Below are positions 1 through 11,267 of a stretch of DNA of 64,000 nt, piece by piece (position 1 is the first letter of the stretch; each line of letters opens with the position of its first letter). The DNA is from Lithodes maja (lineage: Eukaryota; Arthropoda; Malacostraca; Decapoda; Lithodidae). The notes below the pieces were generated by a model. The model was given only the letters and a program-made list of their open reading frames with translations. It made no database searches and was not told where the DNA came from. The position numbers and the translations under genes are program-made. The stretch is from the NCBI GenBank assembly GCA_037953745.1, contig JBAKBP010001618.1, forward strand, positions 62,001-126,000, read 5' to 3'.

Positions 1-559
1 AGTTTCTAAGTGGGGTTGAGAGGGATAGATATCAAGGGGGTCCGAAGGGTACGACAGTGAGGTGAGCTCTGAGTCTTGAATCTGTCTGGACCCCACCCTA
101 GGCATGCGAAATACATCCCATGCTTGGCAACACTCAACACCGTTGCCGGGTCAAAATCCTCTACCCCTTGCGTGAGTCGAAACTAAGCCTAACGTTGCGA
201 TCAAATTGGCAACATCAGGCTCGTCCCAAGCTAGACTCTCCGCGCCCGCGCGAAGCAACGTCCCCCAGCCGGTCTCTCTCTCCCACTCGTCTCCTCCCAC
301 TCTCACTAGACTTACATCTTATATATTATAATGAAACCATCAACTATCGAGAATAAAATATACCAAGATGCGTTGGTTAAGAATAAGGGCAGCTTCAAGC
401 TGTGAAACAACATAAGAATATCCCAGACATTAGTTACATTGTCGTAGGATATATACTAAGGAAAAGCCGGCCGGCCGGCTGCTGCCAGCCGGTTTCTAAA
501 CGGCTGGGCAGCCGACACTCGCGCATGCCCGCACGTGGCTACTATGCAGGAGCGTCACA
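1..559 (-). repeat. 3' LTR of G1, truncated by window start
   Basis: It is nearly identical to 14645-15199. It ends with CACA at 556-559, the inverse of the TGTG LTR start, directly beside the polypurine tract. Confidence 0.85.
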
Positions 560-572
560 CCTCCCCCAAGAT
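560..572 (-). other. Polypurine tract of G1
   Basis: On the minus strand this reads ATCTTGGGGGAGG immediately before the 3' LTR. The same 13 bases precede the 3' LTRs of G2 (11255-11267) and G3 (41635-41647), which supports a shared plus-strand priming site. Confidence 0.8.
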
Positions 573-851
573 ATAAGACACTTGACTAAGTTCTTCATAT
601 CTAACAGAAAGCTTCTCATAGTACCACACACTGTTGCGACACAAGGCACTATATATAAAAAAATAAAAATTGTTGCACTCCACCGAGCAAGTTCAACTAA
701 CTTAGCGACAATAAGCGAAAACATTCAACTTAGATACTGCTACAACATCTTATACAAAATTCTAAACGTTATAAAAATAAAGAGTTTTTATAAGGTTTTT
801 GCTTTTTTAATTTGTTTTTTTGGCGGCTGCACTTACAGGGGCAAGCCTATT

Positions 852-3800
852 TTACTCCACTCTCAACACACACTGACTGAACGGCGAGGGTTCTCCTGCA
901 AACAAACCCTCCCGTGACAAACAATCAGCCAAAACATTATCAGTGCCCTTAGCATGCCACACATCCAACTTGTGTCCCGGCAGCAAAACAACACCTGGCA
1001 CTGATAAACTGCCCAGTTCATCATAAGACTGGCATTTCTCTTCGCTCTTTCCGGCAACGGGGCCTGCCAATAACCTTTCACTAGTTCTACCTTCGTGATA
1101 GGCGATGCAGCCCCGAGGCGGTCTATGGTGTCGTCAACTCTCGATAAGGTATAGACGTCTGTCAGGGATAATGCACACACACTCTCGTAATCAACACACT
1201 CACTGATCTTGCCACTTAACACCGGTTGCAAAGTTACAGGCAATGACCACTCACGACATTCCTTATCCCTCAGACCCTTCGTCAACATGTAATCCAGCTC
1301 TGCTTGCACCACAGGCTGTCGAGCAGGATTTATACGGTAGGGAGCCAATTTGAACCTTGCACTGTCTCCAGCCTCCATGTCGGATTCTACTTCGTACATC
1401 AGGCCTGGAGAATGAACAAACATGCGAAAGTACTGCCATAGCCTAGTAAACAACTGCCTTGCACTGTCTCCACGAACAACATGCCTAGTGCCCTCCCACA
1501 ACCCAGCCGAGACCGCAGCTTCTAACCTGTAGTCTCCCTCCTTCTCCACCTTCGTCCCTAGAACAGCCAGGTCATGAGAGGGACAATCAGTACCACCTGT
1601 GCAGTCACTCCCATAGTTCATTATTGCTAAGGCTTCCCCGCCGATACCGTACGTGCACACCCCCGCCTTTCTTACGACTACATCTGCCTGCGCAGCATCA
1701 CCGCTTTTAGCGACATGGCCAGATACAGTCGGTCTATGGTAGGGCTGTTGCAATTGACTAGAGCAGCATTGGGAGGCTATGCGACGACTGGGCACTTCTA
1801 TGCCACAGCCAACCTCACCAATCTGCTCAAAGTCCTCCTTTTGACCACCACCCTTGGCAGCCATGGGTCGACCCTGACCTGGCAACCATGCCAAAGCCTC
1901 GTCGCCCACCTTGAACCACCGAAACAACGAGGCTAACGGTCTTTCAACATTCACGTGACCTGCCCGCGGAACATCTTGCACCGCCCGAGTTGTAAGGCTC
2001 AGAGGCTCGGCACGACCAGTGGGGTATGAACCGAGCTGGTGCTGGAGCGCTGCACACTGCTGCTCAGGCAGGTGCTCTAGCGCTTCCACAGCCACCAGAC
2101 TCGTGTCCCCCGCCCACTGCTCCGCCGAGACATGACAATCCCTACTCTCCTCCACCTGTGCCCTACTGGCCCCCTCTCCTTCTCCACCTTGGCCGCTGCA
2201 GACCAACGCAGGGACAGTAGGCTGCTCAGGTGGTTGCCTTACAAACTCCTCCAACAGGTTCACATGACATGTTTCCCCGTCCTCGTGTTTGATCTCGACA
2301 GCACCATTACCACACTTCTGAACTTTCGGATCCTCCAACTGCAGTTTACAAATATCTGAGGGAACCAACCTGTCTAGATGCTTCCGAAGCAACCCAAGTC
2401 CTCCCCCAATATCAAACTGAGCAACCCTTTTTTCTCTCCGTGTGTAACGTTGCTGCCTCGGAGTCTCTTCCTGCCCTACCTCCTCACTAGCTGTGACAGG
2501 TCCTGGGGCCTCTCCAGACTCTAACATAGGTGCCAATAATGAGTCACCAAGAAACACTGCCGGCTCAAAACTCTCCAATTGACCAACACTTCCCATTTTC
2601 TTGTGACCTTTCCTCCGCGGTTTGATAGACTGAGGTGGTGGCTGCAAGGCTCCGGATGTCTGAGAACGCGTCACAACACACGCCATGGTTTGTACGCTAC
2701 ACTTCTCAACCCACTCCTGTTCCTCCCTACTAACGTCGGCCGCCTTCTCGGCAACGACCAAGGGTGAAACCTTAGAAGCAGGCACCGCAAAGTCGTTGCC
2801 GAGGAGGAGGTCGACGCCCCCAACAGGCAAGTTCTCTACAATTCCGACATCCAGCTCCTTCGCCACACCACCCACCTCCAGCTCCATCCGCACCAGCGGG
2901 TAGGACTTCGTAGCATTGATCCCCTGAACTACCACCACCCGAGCAGCGTTAATCGGCCTACCAGTAAAGTTCCTTAACAAAGTCTGAGAAGCCCCAGTAT
3001 CACGCAATAGCTTAACTCCTCGCCTTTCGCCAGCCCACCTCACAAAACCATGCCCTCTATGACCCCCAAAGACGTCACGGATAGGGTTCGAGCCTTCCGG
3101 ACTCTTGAACACAGGCTGTGTCCCAACCTCTGACGAACTACCCTTGGCAAACTCAGAAGATATAGGCGACACCCCTATGCTGCGGGCCAATGATACAACC
3201 TTGTTTGGTGGCTTGTTCGGACAAGCATTTGCAAAGTGACCCTCCTTGTGACATGCAAAGCACTCTTTACTCTTTGGTTTCCCTTGGGAGTGGGAGGTAC
3301 CATTAGACTTCTTATACGGGACGGTATTTGGTTTATGTTCAGTTTTATTGTCAGTGCTACATGGTTTTGTGTATTTATGTGTATCAAAATTCTTGGGAGG
3401 GGAGGGGTACGATCCTTTGCACCCGACTCACTCCTAGCTGCTGCTTCGCACCCTCGAATTAATGACAGTCGGAGGTCAGCCATTTCTGCTGCCTCCTGGA
3501 GAGTTCTAGGATTTTTTTCCTTTATATTTAATGTTAAGTCCCCGCCTGTGCACTTAAAGAACTGTTCCAAGAGAACCAGCTCACTCACTCCTCAAAAGTA
3601 GCTGCCCTCCGGAACGCAGCCAATGTCATAGTGCATCAGACAAGTCCCGGGCGTGTTCTAGGAAGGTACTATCCTTGCCCTTAGTAACACCCCCGAAACT
3701 TCAAGCGGTAAGTTTCTGGTTGTAACTCATAGGGCCGTAGTACAGCCTTCTTTAGCTCATCATAAACTACACAGGACTCTAAAGGTAGTGCATCATACGC

Positions 3801-4620
3801 TTTTAGCCCCTTTCCTAGGAGTCTTGATGAAACTAATGCTGCCCACTTTTCCTGAGGCCACTGGTGTTCCTGACACTTCTTCTCAAATCGCATAAAAAAA
3901 CTCAGCCACACCTAATTCATCGAACACAGGAACTAGTTTAGCAGGTGCGACAATGATTGGTCCCCGATGTCTGTTACCTCCCCCAATATTTCGCACTGCT
4001 ACCTCCACTCGAGATCTCTCCAGCTCCCTGTCAGCCCGATACCTAGTAGACTCTGCCTGCAGTTCAGCCTTTCGTATAGCTGTTCTCTCTGCAGCCTCAG
4101 CCTGAGCTCTAGCAGCCTCAACCTGAGCTCTAGCAGCAACCACAGCCTGCACACTAACCTGTCTTTCGGCGGCCTCAACCTTGGCCATCTCAAGCCGAAA
4201 CAACAAATCTGGAGTCAACCCTTGAGGAGGGGAAGATGCATTTAATGGGGAGGGTCCCTGTGATTGAATTCCACGCTGCCATTGACCATCAACTTGGGGG
4301 TATGTACTAAATTCAGGCACCCTGACGTTTGATACGGGGGTAGAGTGGAGGGGGGGCTGGGGACGGGGCCCCCAGTCGCCTCTCCACCCAGGTCTCTCCC
4401 TTGTAACCAATATTCAAAGTCCTCAGCTGATCTTTCCTCATGCCACTTAACCCTGGTGACCCTGAAGACCTGCCACACACTTTAAGCCATACTTATTCAG
4501 CTTCAACACCCTGGCAGCGGTAAGGGGCACCTCTAAAAATCTTCTAGCACCCTCCTCGCTATCGACTAGCCACTCCACAGGTCTTTCTCCCTCCGCTCCC
4601 GTATCGTGACCTGACCCCAT
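852..4620 (-). pseudogene. Degenerate gag-pro-pol remnant of G1
   Basis: Minus-strand reading frames are homologous to the G2 ORF but broken at several places: around 4242-4410, 3883-3911, 3590-3680, 3175-3190 and near 1040-1070. The probable ATG is at 4620. In order it retains an Ala/Glu-rich coiled-coil stretch, a SCAN-like capsid fragment, a knuckle region, an aspartic protease motif (LLRDTGASQT), a long low-similarity linker, a fragment of reverse transcriptase motif A (VDYES...KGYWQAPLPERAK) and an RNase H tail (KGTDNVLADCLSRE). The motif A block is absent from G2 and G3, whereas the palm block they retain (MPDGLKNALATFQ) is not recognisable here. No YxDD and no integrase catalytic core are seen. 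It cannot encode a working polymerase. Confidence 0.85.
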
Positions 4621-4838
4621 CACTGTGTTCTGATGTATTAGACATGTTTGTGTACTGCAGTAATTATCACGGTTATAGAATGTGCTTTATCTCCTATGCA
4701 AGTATGTATATACTAATGTTATTTAAAGTCTTTAATGTGTTATATTGGTGCTCCAAAAAAAAACTCTATGTCCACTGTATTCCTTTAATCATAAGGAATC
4801 TCAAAACAAATGACCACTATATTCCTCTGTTCAGTAAA

Positions 4839-4856
4839 TCCTATGCAAGGTCGCCA
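4839..4856 (-). other. Primer binding site of G1
   Basis: On the minus strand TGGCGACCTTGC starts two bases inside the LTR border. The same site occurs in G2 (6760) and G3 (48279). The primer tRNA is not identified. Confidence 0.7.
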
Positions 4857-4858
4857 TT

Positions 4859-4906
4859 TGTTACGTCCTGGGATATATAAACACTGGGCTCTTTCTATTG
4901 GACTAG
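4859..4906 (-). repeat. 5' LTR of G1, outer 48 bp left of the G2 insertion
   Basis: It begins TGTTACGTCC, the inverse of the LTR end GTAACA, and ends in CTAG (4903-4906), the G2 target duplication. The LTR resumes at 13119. Confidence 0.82.
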
Positions 4907-6757
4907 TGTGACGCATGTCGAGTATGAGCATGCTGTACAGAACTGCCCAGTCAGGCCCCACTCTCGCTAGGATCGTCAGGGCAGGAACTTTGGCTGTAGT
5001 CTGTGTAGAGTTTCCTAACTTAGTTTATGTGAGCCGTTGTACTATAAGTATTATAAATATGTATTTTTGTTTTCATCTTGAGTCAACGGAGTTCTATTTT
5101 ATATCATTAGTTATAAGTATTGTGTGTGGGACTTATATGTAATGATGAGAGGAGAGAGAGAGAATATTACGTAACGGGGAACAGTGAGTGCGCCACGCTG
5201 CAGGTAGGCCTAATTCCCTCCTCCCTCCTCCTTTTCAGCGCGTGGGAAATCCTTTGTCGATCCCAGATTGAGAGAGAATATGACGTCATGACTTGCCAGT
5301 GGGCGGTCCTTAGTAGTTTGAGATATGCCGCTAGAGGGCCGAGTATAAAAAGAGAGGTTCTCGCCACAAATTCTTTAGAACTCATCAGGCAGAGCGACTT
5401 CTTATATCCCTTGCAACTATATATATTCTTCCGACTGATGTGAACTTTCTCTACTCTCTGAACAGCCTATCTTCTTCCCTTCTCGACCCTTTATAACCTC
5501 AATGACCCCTTTGGTGCAGATTTAGTCAGCCAAAGTATTATCGCTTGAGTTCTCACGAGATAAGTGCCTGTTAGATAGCCTATTTTTGGAATGGTTAACT
5601 AGAATAGGATTGATTGATGTTTGTTGCACTCGTATATGCATTTCCCTGTGTGCGATTATCATGTTCCTGTTTTCTGCTGGTTTAGGCAATGCTAGACTGG
5701 GATAGGGTTTCTGAGTTGTGATTTCCTATGAGTACTAGGTTGCGGTTGAACCAGTACAATTGCAACGGAGACTTGGAACGCCTAGGTGGTCTTTCTGACT
5801 GTGTACCGTGGGAGTTTAGCACTGTGTTGCGAGTGAGGGCTTTTGCCTCGGCCACCCAACACTGTGCTATCTCATTTGCTTGACTTTGAGAGATCGCCAG
5901 GAGAGAACCAGATACTAGTGATCTGGATCTCTCAAGAGAGCATCCCGTCAATTAACGTAATTTGGCCGCACAGCCTTAAGGACCTCGCTAGGCTACGAGC
6001 CGCTTGCTCAGCCATTGTCTCTTAACCTCATGTATCCCAGCTAGACTTTGCTCGACCAGCAGATACAGCATAGTATTGAAGCTTCTCCTTATGTATATTA
6101 TTGTTTCTGCACTATTGATTTCATGTGTGGCACGCTTAGCTACTTCAGAGATTAGTGGCCCACGAGCACAATCTTAGTAGGCTATTGCCAGTGCATTGTC
6201 GGAGTACTTCTTCTTAATGTTTGCCATATCCTATTGTTTATTCTTATAATTCTTCTTATGTCAATTTAAAGCCTTTATTACCAGTGAGTTATTCATTAAA
6301 TTGCTGTTCAAAATCCGATACTTACTTCTTATGAGTATTCGAGAAGCATCTAACTTATCAGAAGATTCCTTGCTTGATGCTCGAGGACTAATGTTTAACG
6401 TAACGTAATAGTGCCGATCCGAAGTAGAGGGTGGAGGACTTCTTAAGTTCTTAGTTCAAGGGTGGATTACTTCGGCTTCGGCCAACACTATTCTTTAGTG
6501 TTGTAGTACTTTCTTCTTTGTTTGATTGTTGAACCAGACTAGATAACTCCCGTCTTGTTATTAGTCTGTTGTGTGAAACGCTAGTACCGAGAGTTCTTGT
6601 ATACCCCGTTATAGCAGATAGAACTCTGGAGGGTAGTGGCGTTTTTTGTTCGGCTGGCAGTACTCTGGGGTTGGGATCGTGTGTTTCCGTTGTGGCAGCG
6701 AGCCATACTCGAGTCCTGTGTAAGAGCCCTAGTGTACCCGAGTGCCCGGTCGTAACA
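4907..6757 (+). repeat. 5' LTR of G2
   Basis: It is 1851 bp and matches 11268-13114. The visible differences are mainly single-base indels with only a few substitutions. It contains a TATA box at 5344-5350. Confidence 0.93.
5344..5350 (+). promoter_or_regulatory. TATA box of the G2 LTR promoter
   Basis: TATAAAA lies about 440 bp into the LTR. It is conserved at 11702-11708 and, inverted, in both G3 LTRs (41196-41202 and 49688-49694). Transcription would start roughly 25-35 bp downstream; the exact base is not determined. Confidence 0.6.
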
Positions 6758-6759
6758 AA

Positions 6760-6777
6760 TGGCGACCTTGCTTAGGA
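6760..6777 (+). other. Primer binding site of G2
   Basis: TGGCGACCTTGCTTAGG begins two bases after the LTR. The TGG start matches the CCA end of a primer tRNA. The tRNA species is not assigned. Confidence 0.72.
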
Positions 6778-6972
6778 TTTTGTGAACAGTATAATTTTTT
6801 TGCAGAGTTGTACAACATTTGTTTGTTGGTACTTTAGCGTACATATTGAAGAATATTTTTTTTTGTAAGGCAATTAGGAGAGCATTTAAGAGACTCCAGT
6901 TAATTTAGTAATTAGTGCTTGCATAAGGGAGTTTAACACTTTTGTCTCGAGAATTTTTTGGTGAACTTCAGT

Positions 6973-9900
6973 ATGTCGGGCCCTAGTACTGACGAGGAGC
7001 GAGAGATGCTAAGTGAGGAGGTGCCGTTAGTAACTAGTGAGGAGGATGCTAGACTTTTTGTGAGTAAGCAGTACCATGTGACGGAGGAGAGGCTGACTGG
7101 GGTGAATGTTTATGGCTTGCACCTGATAGCCAAGGTTTTGGGTCTATCCAATGTAGGAGGGATGTCCAAGGGGGAGCTGATTTCCTGGGTGTTGCGTGGG
7201 CGACATGGGGTTTCGGAGGAGAGGGCGTTTGGGGGGGTTCCTCCCCAGATCCCCTCTCACTCGACTCCCACAGTGCCGTCCACTCAGTTGCCGGAGGTTA
7301 GCACTCTCCCACAGAGGGATGAGAATTGGAAGATTGGAGTGCCCTCGGGCGGTGCGTATGATGGTTCCCCAGTTCTTGCCCCCCCTCCTTCAGTAGTGGC
7401 AGCTCCCTCTTCCTGCCTGTCTCCAGATATGATATTTAGACTTGAGCTTGCTAAAATTGAGATTGAGGCTAGGAAGCAGGAGAAGGAGATTGAGGCTGAG
7501 ACCAGGAGGCGGGAGGATGAGACTAGGAAGCAGGAGAATGAGACTAGGAGGCATGAGATTGAGGTCAGGAGGCACGAGGCTGAGCTTAGATACGACTCCG
7601 AGAAATATTGTGCTCAGATAGACTTAGATAAGACTCGTGCAGAGTCGACAGGGATTCGGATGGGCCGGGAGGGCCAAGTAAGAGAACAGTCCTTGTCTCA
7701 CTTAGTCAAGTTGGTGCCGGCATTTAGTGAAACTGAAGTCACAGAATTTTTTAATCGTTTTGAGAAGAAGTGTAGGGAGCATAATTGGCCTGAAGAGAAG
7801 TGGGCAGCTCTGGTCTCCTCAAGACTTACGGGTAAGGGTCTGAAGGCTTATGATGCACTGCCTTTAGAGTCTTGCATTGACTACCCAGAATTGAAGAGAG
7901 CTGTCCTACGGGCATACGAGTTGCAACCAGAAACATATCGATTGAAGTTTCGGGGTGTTACAAAGACTAGGGAGGCGACCTTTCTTGAACATGCCCGGGA
8001 CTTAAAAGATGCACTTGCTAACTGGACACGTTCTGAGAAAGCTGAGACGGCCGAACAGTTGACTGAGCTGTTTCTGCTCGAGCAGTTTTATAAGTGTACT
8101 GGTGCAGATATGACTTTAACTATTAAAGAAAAGAACCCTAAAACTCTACAGGAGGCAGCTGAGATGGCTGACCTCCGGCTATCACTAATTCGTGGGTGCG
8201 GGTCTGCCCAGCGTAGTGAGGCAGGTAACAAGGGGCGTGATGCCCCACCCCCCCGAGTTAGTGATATACTTTATGCAAACAAGTACAAGAGCTATGATAC
8301 CAAGACTGACCACAAGACTAGCACCGTCCCATTTAAGAAGGGGCCGGGCCCTTCCCAGTACCAAGGGAAGCCCAGAGGGGAGTTGGAGTGTTATCATTGT
8401 CATGAAAAGGGGCACTTTGCAAGAGTCTGTCCTAGCAAACCACCTACAGCAGCTGTGTCTTTGGCCTGCAACATTGGTGTGTCTCCGAAGTTTTCTGAGT
8501 TTGCCCGGGGCAGTTCGTCAGAGGCTGAGGCACAGCCAATGCAGAAGCACCTGGGAGGCTCGAACCCTGCTCAGGATGTTTTTTGCGACCATAGAGGACG
8601 GGGTTGCGTGATGTGGGCGGGGCGCAAGCATGGAGTAGAGGTCTTGCGTGATACAGGTGCTTCCCAGACTCTGATGAATAACTTGACTGGCTACCCTATA
8701 AATGCGGCTCGGGTGGTAGTGGTGCAGGGTATTAATGCAACTCGGTCATACCCGCTGGTGCGGTTGGAGTTGGAGGTGGATGGTGTGACACGTGAATTGG
8801 ATGTCGGGATTGTGGAGAAACTGCCAGTGGAGGGCGTCGACCTTCTTCTCGGCAACGACTTTGCAATGCCCGCTTCTGAGGTTCTACCCTTAGTCGTTGC
8901 CGAGAGGACGGCCGACGTGAGTAGGGAAGAGCAAGAGTGTGTCGAGCGGTGCCAGGCACAACCCATGGCGTGTGCTGTCACCCGAGCTCGGGCAGCTAAA
9001 GTGTCACAGCCTAGTCCTCCGTCTTCAGACCAGCAGAGGAACGATCAACAGGAGGAGGCTAAAGCTGGAGTTGGTTTTAAGAGTTTTGACTCGGCGGCTC
9101 TCCTGGGTGATTCAGTATTAGCACCTATGTTAGAGTCTGGAGAGGCCCCAGGACCTGTCACAGCTAGTGAGGAGGTAGGGCCGGAAGAGACTCCGAGGCA
9201 GCAACGTTGCACACGGAGAGAAAAAAGGGTTGCTCAGTTTGATATTGGGGGAGGACTTGGGTTGCTTCGGAAGCATCTAGACAGGTTGGTTCCCTCAGAT
9301 ATTTGTAAACTGCAGTTGGAGGATCCGGAAGTTCAGAAGTGTGGTAATGGTGCTGTCGAGATTAAACACGAGGACGGGGAAGCATGTCATGTGAACCTGT
9401 TGGAGGAGTTTGTGAGGCAACCACCTGAGCAGCCTACTGTCCCTGCGTTGGTCTGCCGCGGCCAAGGTGGAGAAGGAGAGGGGGGTAGTAGGGCACAGGT
9501 GGAGGAGAGTAGGGATTGTTATGTCTCGGCGGAGCCGTGGGCGGGGGACACGAGTCTGGTGGCTGTGGAAGCGCTAGAGCGCCTGCCTGAGCAGCAGTGT
9601 GCAGCACTCCAGCACCAGCTCGGTTCATACCCCACTGGTCGTGCCGAGCCCCTGAGTCTCACAACTCGGGCGGTGCAAGATGTTCCACGGGCAGGTCACG
9701 TGACTGTTGAAAGACCGTTAGCCTCGTTGTTTCGGTGGTTCAAGGTGGGCGACGAGGCTTTGGCATGGTTGCCAGGTCAGGGTCGACCCATGGCTGCCAA
9801 GGGTGGTGGTCAAAAGGAGGACATTGAGCAGATTGGTAAGGTCGGCTGTGGTATCGCAGTGCCCGGTCGTCGCATAGCCTCCCAATGCTGCTCTAGTCTA

Positions 9901-10782
9901 ATGCAACAGCCCTACCATAGACCGACTGTATCTGGCCATGGCTCTAAAAGCGGTGATGCTGCGCAGGCAGATGTCGTCACAAGGAATGCGGGGGTGCGCA
10001 TGTACGGTATCGGCGGGGAAGCCTTAGCAATAATGAACTGTGGGAGTGACTGCACGGGTGGTACTGATTGTCCCTCTCATGACCTGGCTGTTCTAGGGAC
10101 GAAGGTGGAGAAGGAGGGAGACTACAGGTTAGAAGCTGCGGTCCCGGCTGGGTTGTGGGAGGGCACTAGGCATGTTGTTCGTGGAGACAGTGCAAGGCAG
10201 TTATTTACTAGGCTATGGCAGTACTTTCGCATGTTTGTTGCTTCTCCAGGCCTGATGTACGGGGTAGAATCCGACATGCAGGCTGGAGATAGTGCAAGGC
10301 TCAGTTTAATTCCCTACCGTATAAATCCTGCTCGACAGCCTATGGTGCAAGCAGAGCTGGATTACGTGTGGACGAAGGGTCTGAGGGATAAGGAATGTCG
10401 TGAGTGGTCGTTGCTTGTAACTTTGTCCGAGCGTGCTAAAGAGGTATGTGGTTTTGTTGTGGACGGGAGTACCTACCAGTGCAATGTTATGCCTGACGGA
10501 CTTAAGAATGCACTAGCAACGTTTCAGAACCTCATGAATGAAAGTGAAAAGGACGATGATGCGCTGGGGCATTTCGAGGTCTATGTTCCAGCCTATGGTC
10601 CGGTCGTTGTAGTTTACCCAGATCATCACCCTCTCAAGATCTTGGACCAGTTTCACAATCGGAATATGAGGCTGACCAGGTGGTCACTAAGGTTATTGGT
10701 ATATAACCTGGACATACGCCATATTGCCGGTTGTGACAACGTGGTTGCAGATGGTCGTTCAAGGGTATATGATCCTGGGTAG
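6973..10782 (+). CDS. Gag-protease polyprotein with rearranged, inactive Pol remnant
   Basis: A single ORF of 1269 codons. I place the start at the first ATG (6973); the open frame extends 15 bases upstream without an ATG. Domains by residue: N-terminal region 1-155; heptad-like Glu/Arg/Lys coiled coil about 157-225; SCAN-like capsid about 243-395 with the conserved GKGLKAYDALP and AYELQPETYRLKFRG; CCHC knuckle 473-486 (C473, C476, H481, C486); aspartic protease with DTGA at 560-563 and a downstream GVDLLLG segment near 621. Next come two short blocks resembling the C-terminal part of Gypsy integrases, CHVNLL at 805 and KVGDEALAWLP near 924. These are followed by a reverse-transcriptase finger fragment (about 1105-1150), a palm fragment (MPDGLKNALATFQ from 1173) and an RNase H tail (about 1199-1265). 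No YxDD, no integrase DDE core and no HHCC finger are seen. The protein could make virus-like particles and a protease but not cDNA. Confidence 0.9.
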   Translation: MSGPSTDEEREMLSEEVPLVTSEEDARLFVSKQYHVTEERLTGVNVYGLHLIAKVLGLSNVGGMSKGELISWVLRGRHGVSEERAFGGVPPQIPSHSTPTVPSTQLPEVSTLPQRDENWKIGVPSGGAYDGSPVLAPPPSVVAAPSSCLSPDMIFRLELAKIEIEARKQEKEIEAETRRREDETRKQENETRRHEIEVRRHEAELRYDSEKYCAQIDLDKTRAESTGIRMGREGQVREQSLSHLVKLVPAFSETEVTEFFNRFEKKCREHNWPEEKWAALVSSRLTGKGLKAYDALPLESCIDYPELKRAVLRAYELQPETYRLKFRGVTKTREATFLEHARDLKDALANWTRSEKAETAEQLTELFLLEQFYKCTGADMTLTIKEKNPKTLQEAAEMADLRLSLIRGCGSAQRSEAGNKGRDAPPPRVSDILYANKYKSYDTKTDHKTSTVPFKKGPGPSQYQGKPRGELECYHCHEKGHFARVCPSKPPTAAVSLACNIGVSPKFSEFARGSSSEAEAQPMQKHLGGSNPAQDVFCDHRGRGCVMWAGRKHGVEVLRDTGASQTLMNNLTGYPINAARVVVVQGINATRSYPLVRLELEVDGVTRELDVGIVEKLPVEGVDLLLGNDFAMPASEVLPLVVAERTADVSREEQECVERCQAQPMACAVTRARAAKVSQPSPPSSDQQRNDQQEEAKAGVGFKSFDSAALLGDSVLAPMLESGEAPGPVTASEEVGPEETPRQQRCTRREKRVAQFDIGGGLGLLRKHLDRLVPSDICKLQLEDPEVQKCGNGAVEIKHEDGEACHVNLLEEFVRQPPEQPTVPALVCRGQGGEGEGGSRAQVEESRDCYVSAEPWAGDTSLVAVEALERLPEQQCAALQHQLGSYPTGRAEPLSLTTRAVQDVPRAGHVTVERPLASLFRWFKVGDEALAWLPGQGRPMAAKGGGQKEDIEQIGKVGCGIAVPGRRIASQCCSSLMQQPYHRPTVSGHGSKSGDAAQADVVTRNAGVRMYGIGGEALAIMNCGSDCTGGTDCPSHDLAVLGTKVEKEGDYRLEAAVPAGLWEGTRHVVRGDSARQLFTRLWQYFRMFVASPGLMYGVESDMQAGDSARLSLIPYRINPARQPMVQAELDYVWTKGLRDKECREWSLLVTLSERAKEVCGFVVDGSTYQCNVMPDGLKNALATFQNLMNESEKDDDALGHFEVYVPAYGPVVVVYPDHHPLKILDQFHNRNMRLTRWSLRLLVYNLDIRHIAGCDNVVADGRSRVYDPG

Positions 10783-11267
10783 ATTGACACACGGGTAGCC
10801 TCCTGCTTTAGTTTGAATAGTATTTTGCGCTTGGTGCTTGTTGGCTCGCGGTTGTAGCCCAGCGTATTGGGTCGTAAAGCAGGATTGTTGAGCGTTTGGT
10901 ATAGAAGAAAATAGGCTGCCCTTATAGTGCAGCCGGAAAAAACATATTAAAATATAAAAATCATATAAAAACTCTTTCTTTTTTTATATAGATAATTGTA
11001 TAAGTTTGTCATAGCCTATAAAGTTTGAGTAGTCCACGAACTATCAAACGGCTGAGCTGCTGTAAGCTCGCTCTGGGAGCATGATATTGTGTCTTTTACT
11101 ATTGTTGGGAGGAGTTATGAAATGTGAATTTTTTTTTTATAAGATGTGTTTTAGTGATAAACTCAGCGTTGTTTTAGTGCCATGCGGTCGCTGGGTGTGA
11201 GGGGTTTGATGGGGTTCTGTATATCAGATTTTAGCTCAGGGTTGAGCAAGTAAAATCTTGGGGGAGG
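10783..11267 (+). other. 3' untranslated region of G2 with polypurine tract
   Basis: There is no coding potential. It is AT-rich and ends in the polypurine tract at 11255-11267. The same region, inverted, is present in G3 (41635-42116) and more diverged in G1 (560-851). Confidence 0.75.

Noticed and set aside
6958..6972. Upstream start of the G2 ORF at a TTG codon
   Set aside because: Initiation at TTG is not expected in a eukaryotic retroelement; the first ATG is at 6973. The same applies to 48086 versus 48071.
6973..10782. Endogenous retrovirus with an envelope gene
   Set aside because: No envelope ORF, signal peptide or membrane segment exists between the polyprotein and the 3' LTR; this is an LTR retrotransposon.
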